7,403 bases of DNA, taken from an uncultured Bacilli bacterium. GTDB taxonomy: Bacteria > Bacillota_I > Bacilli_A > RF39 > UBA660. The number at the start of each line of letters is the position of its first letter. The stretch's first letter is position 1. A program made the translations under genes and the position numbers. The stretch is from NCBI GenBank assembly GCA_947586295.1, contig CANPXQ010000044.1:1-7403 (forward strand), given 5' to 3'. Positions 5,807 through 7,403 of this stretch are shown piece after piece. Under the pieces are notes generated by a model that was not told where the DNA came from, made no database searches, and saw nothing but the letters and a program-made list of their open reading frames with translations.

Positions 5807-6259
5807 TTACTTAGTTAACCGATTATCATTGCCAATAAAAGGATTAGTTCTTCCTTCTATTTTAAATGTAGTTATATCTCCAATAACCGGCAAATTAAAT
5901 TTAAAAAATACTCGTATATTGTAATATATTGTACCTTTTTCACTTTTTTCTTCTTGAAAGCAATAGTAATATTTATTACCAGAATCTACTTTAGAATAAT
6001 TTCCTTCTAAATCAACTGCTCCCATATATCCTTCTGGACAATCCCCTTTTGTACGATAACCATTTTCGTGAAAATAATTATTAATTATTTCTAAGGACGT
6101 AGTTGTTACTCCTTCGTATTTTTCCACAATACTTAAAGCTTCATTTTTTAGGGAATAAGCTTTGGAATAACTAATAACTAATGTTAAGAAACACGCAAAA
6201 ATAAGCATAAAGATAAGTACTAATTGAAATGTCCAAGTAGAGCCAAACGCTTCTCTCAT
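5807..6259 (-). CDS. Single-TM TadE/pseudopilin-like envelope protein, paralogue of the gene before it
   Basis: The 150-residue protein has a very short N-terminus (MREAFGSTWTFQ), one hydrophobic segment (about 11-31) and an outer domain of about 115 residues. This N-terminal membrane helix followed by a C-terminal outer domain is the build of TadE/TadF-type pseudopilins. It shares with the protein at 6259-6780 the start M-K/R-E, FQ before the helix, a YRTxGxCxEGYxG motif (68-80) and a C-terminal VFF-x-(F/L)-x-(L/I)-PVI strand (117-126). Cys lie at 23 (in the TM), 74 and 100. Its ATG overlaps the stop of the upstream gene by one base (TAATG), so the two are translationally coupled and probably made in equal amounts. 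A clear prepilin-peptidase site with Glu at +5 is not visible. The TadE label is therefore inference from topology, the TadZ-like neighbour and the paralogue. Confidence 0.85.
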   Translation of the reverse strand: MREAFGSTWTFQLVLIFMLIFACFLTLVISYSKAYSLKNEALSIVEKYEGVTTTSLEIINNYFHENGYRTKGDCPEGYMGAVDLEGNYSKVDSGNKYYYCFQEEKSEKGTIYYNIRVFFKFNLPVIGDITTFKIEGRTNPFIGNDNRLTK

Positions 6260-6780
6260 TAGCTACATAACCCCGCATTCTTACCGTATAAAAGTTTTGT
6301 TTCTCCTTTTGTTTTAAAATCATAAACTTGTTTTATAACAGGGATATCTAATTGATAAAAAACAACAACTTGATAATAATAACCTTCTAGTTCTTGCCCT
6401 TGACTAGCTACGTTATTAGCCCCAACAAGCCCTTCTAAGTAATTTTTAACTTCACTAGACACATTAACACATTTTATGCAAACAGATGCCCCAGAACCAC
6501 CATTTATTTTACTTCCATCTCTTTGAAAACCAGTGTATCCTTCTTCACATTTTCCAGTAGTTCTATAACTACTTGCATCAATGGCTGCAATAATTTCATC
6601 ATTCAAATTTCCACGTGAATCTAAAAAATTACCATCACTTAATTCAATAATATTTGTAATTTCATCTTTAATTCCAAAAGCATTAGCATTATTAATGGTT
6701 AAACACATAATAGCTGTAAATAATAATATAAATAATATTACTACTTGAAATATACTAATTGCACTAATCGATTCCTTCAT
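6259..6780 (-). CDS. Single-TM TadE/pseudopilin-like envelope protein
   Basis: The 173-residue protein starts MKESISAISIFQ, has one TM helix (about 10-30) and an outer domain with YRTTGKCEEGYTG (72-84), a VCIKC pair (100-104) and a C-terminal VVVFYQLDIPVI strand (138-149). It is the longer paralogue of the gene overlapping its stop. The ATG at 6780 is chosen over an in-frame ATG at 6828 because it has AGGATAGGGA just upstream, starts seven bases after the preceding stop, and gives the same M-K/R-E-A/S start as the other three small subunits. The upstream start would overlap the preceding gene and add 16 non-conserved residues. Five Cys: 26 in the TM, and 78, 101, 104 and 172 outside. Role inferred: minor pilin or assembly component of a Tad-like apparatus. 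Confidence 0.85.
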   Translation of the reverse strand: MKESISAISIFQVVILFILLFTAIMCLTINNANAFGIKDEITNIIELSDGNFLDSRGNLNDEIIAAIDASSYRTTGKCEEGYTGFQRDGSKINGGSGASVCIKCVNVSSEVKNYLEGLVGANNVASQGQELEGYYYQVVVFYQLDIPVIKQVYDFKTKGETKLLYGKNAGLCS

Positions 6781-6787
6781 AATATCC

Positions 6788-7027
6788 CTATCCTTTATAC
6801 ACGCATCTAAAAGAGTCGCTTCCGTCATTTAGACTACATAAACAATATCCTTCGTTTGTATCTCTAGTTTCTTTGCTACAATCACAAGTAGCTTTATTAC
6901 ATTGACTTTCCTTTTCAAAATTATGTTTAATAGAAGGCCACAAGTAACTGAAAAAAAAGGTCGCTAAGACCCCCACAGATACAACCACAATAATAGTACT
7001 ATTTAGTTCTCCTGTAGCCTCTTTCAT
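6788..7027 (-). CDS. Small Cys-rich single-TM protein, pilin-like, paralogue of the first gene
   Basis: This 79-residue protein is unnamed. Residues 1-9 (MKEATGELN) are identical to the first gene of the operon. A TM helix about 11-30 follows, ending in aromatics and WPSI (30-33), then a hydrophilic tail with six Cys at 43, 48, 50, 62, 64 and 75. Even Cys number and position suggest disulfides or metal binding outside the membrane. Size, the short N-terminus and the position at the head of a TadE/TadZ-like operon suggest a Flp-type small pilin. However, the usual Glu five residues after the cleavage Gly is not obvious, so this is inference. A weak ribosome binding site (AGG, seven bases before the ATG at 7027) lies in the 14-base gap after the first gene. 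Confidence 0.8.
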   Translation of the reverse strand: MKEATGELNSTIIVVVSVGVLATFFFSYLWPSIKHNFEKESQCNKATCDCSKETRDTNEGYCLCSLNDGSDSFRCVYKG

Positions 7028-7041
7028 TTAACTACCTGTTT

Positions 7042-7236
7042 TTATTCTTCTGCTTCCGCATTCATACATTCATCAAAACAAGTGCCTTCAGTGTCAGCGC
7101 ATTGAACTTCGCAAGTATTTTTTTTAATACTAGCTTGAATACTAGGCCAAACAAATGCATAAAAGAATGCTCCTACGGCAGCAATAGCTACTACTGTAAC
7201 AACAGTCATATTTAATTCTCCAGTCGCTTCTTTCAT
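7042..7236 (-). CDS. Small Cys-bearing single-TM protein, pilin-like, first gene of the operon
   Basis: The 64-residue protein starts MKEATGELNMTVV, has one TM helix (about 11-30, ending FVWPSI) and a short acidic tail with four Cys in a CX3C-X6-CX3C array (42, 46, 53, 57). It shares the first nine residues and the WPSI helix end with the next gene, so the two are paralogues. The start at 7236 is chosen because GGAGGAG (7253-7247) lies ten bases upstream. A longer frame from a TTG at 7296 would begin inside the -35 box of the promoter, upstream of the predicted transcript. Being first in the operon with a near-consensus promoter, it is probably abundant, as expected for a major subunit. The Flp-pilin-like role is inferred from size, topology and neighbours; a regulatory small membrane protein remains possible. 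Confidence 0.8.
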   Translation of the reverse strand: MKEATGELNMTVVTVVAIAAVGAFFYAFVWPSIQASIKKNTCEVQCADTEGTCFDECMNAEAEE

Positions 7237-7246
7237 TTTTAACTGA

Positions 7247-7253
7247 CTCCTCC
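7247..7253 (-). promoter_or_regulatory. Ribosome binding site of the first operon gene
   Basis: The minus strand reads GGAGGAG, ten bases ahead of the ATG at 7236. It decides for the 64-residue product over the longer frame starting at TTG 7296. Confidence 0.75.
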
Positions 7254-7267
7254 TTTTATATAAATTT

Positions 7268-7296
7268 ATTATAACCAATTTAACAATAAATAGCAA
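7268..7296 (-). promoter_or_regulatory. Strong sigma-A-type promoter of the envelope-apparatus operon
   Basis: On the minus strand TTGCTA (7296-7291), a 17-base spacer and a perfect TATAAT (7273-7268) precede the first gene, with a predicted start near 7261 and a leader of about 25 bases. No operator or attenuator-like structure is visible around it. It probably drives the six tightly packed genes down to 4306. Confidence 0.75.
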
Positions 7297-7322
7297 TAAA
7301 AATTAAAAATTTTGTCTATTAT

Positions 7323-7403
7323 TTACTGTGCAATTAAAATAGAAATGTGACAGTTATTCCAATTTGCCATCAAAATTTCAGGAACCGATAATGTGATGAT
7401 AAG
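7323..7403 (-). CDS. Possible 3' end of an upstream gene, cut by window edge
   Basis: On the minus strand one frame is open from the right edge for 26 codons to a TAA at 7325-7323. The residues (LIITLSVPEILMANWNNCHISILIAQ read in two halves) match no family I recognise. The other two minus frames close within about 33 bases. The length is too short to exclude chance. No clear terminator follows; the AT-rich stretch up to the promoter at 7268-7296 has only weak A/T pairing. Confidence 0.25.
   Translation of the reverse strand, partial: LIITLSVPEILMANWNNCHISILIAQ

Noticed and set aside
6781..6828. Longer start for the TadE-like gene at ATG 6828
   Set aside because: It would overlap the preceding gene by 41 bases and adds residues not found in the paralogue; the ATG at 6780 has its own ribosome binding site.
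3852..7236. Conjugative element or integrated mobile element
   Set aside because: The two-TM proteins look VirB2-like, but no relaxase, integrase, transposase, coupling protein, direct repeats or tRNA end is seen here, and the flanking genes are housekeeping.
7237..7296. N-terminal extension of the first operon gene from TTG 7296
   Set aside because: The TTG is the -35 hexamer itself, so the start would lie upstream of the predicted transcript, and the paralogue begins at MKEATGELN.
1..7403. CRISPR array, tRNA, rRNA, riboswitch or insertion sequence
   Set aside because: No spaced direct repeats, cloverleaf, rRNA-like stretch, long structured leader or transposase frame was found on either strand by reading.

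Overview
The window comes from an AT-rich, low-GC Gram-positive bacterium, probably a gut-type Bacillota lineage near Bacilli/Erysipelotrichia or the wall-bearing relatives of Mollicutes. The reasons are the base composition, strong AGGAGG-type ribosome binding sites, sigma-A-like promoters and the proteins encoded. It uses the standard bacterial code: Trp is TGG, and murC ends in TGA directly inside a terminator hairpin. murC indicates a peptidoglycan wall. An anaerobic ribonucleotide reductase indicates anaerobic or facultative life. The exact taxon cannot be settled from the sequence alone.

Left part (1-3853): the 5' part of nrdD (class III ribonucleotide reductase, minus strand, running off the left edge) is divergent from a Crp/Fnr-family regulator. 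Their 109-bp gap holds a perfect 20-bp palindrome. It is centred 41.5 bp upstream of the predicted nrdD start site and covers the -35 box of the regulator's own promoter. This is the classic layout for activating one gene while repressing the other. Downstream of the regulator, on the plus strand, are dut (dUTPase) and murC (UDP-MurNAc:L-Ala ligase). murC ends in a 10-11 bp hairpin with a T-tract that also faces the convergent operon.

Right part (3852-7322, minus strand): a compact seven-gene cluster of membrane or envelope proteins, nearly all unnamed. From its promoter (7268-7296) it reads: two tiny paralogous single-TM Cys-rich proteins with identical MKEATGELN starts (pilin-like); two larger paralogous single-TM proteins of TadE/pseudopilin type; one soluble TadZ/CpaE-like protein with a degenerate P-loop; and two paralogous two-TM proteins resembling VirB2/TrbC-type pilins with conserved Cys. 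The last gene also has its own strong promoter. The best reading is part of a divergent Tad/Flp-like surface appendage or secretion apparatus built from duplicated small subunits. Its motor ATPase, platform proteins and prepilin peptidase are not in this window. The Cys-rich exported segments and the pairing of Tad-like with VirB2-like subunits are the most unusual points.

At the far right (7323-7403) an open minus-strand frame may be the 3' end of another gene, but the evidence is weak.
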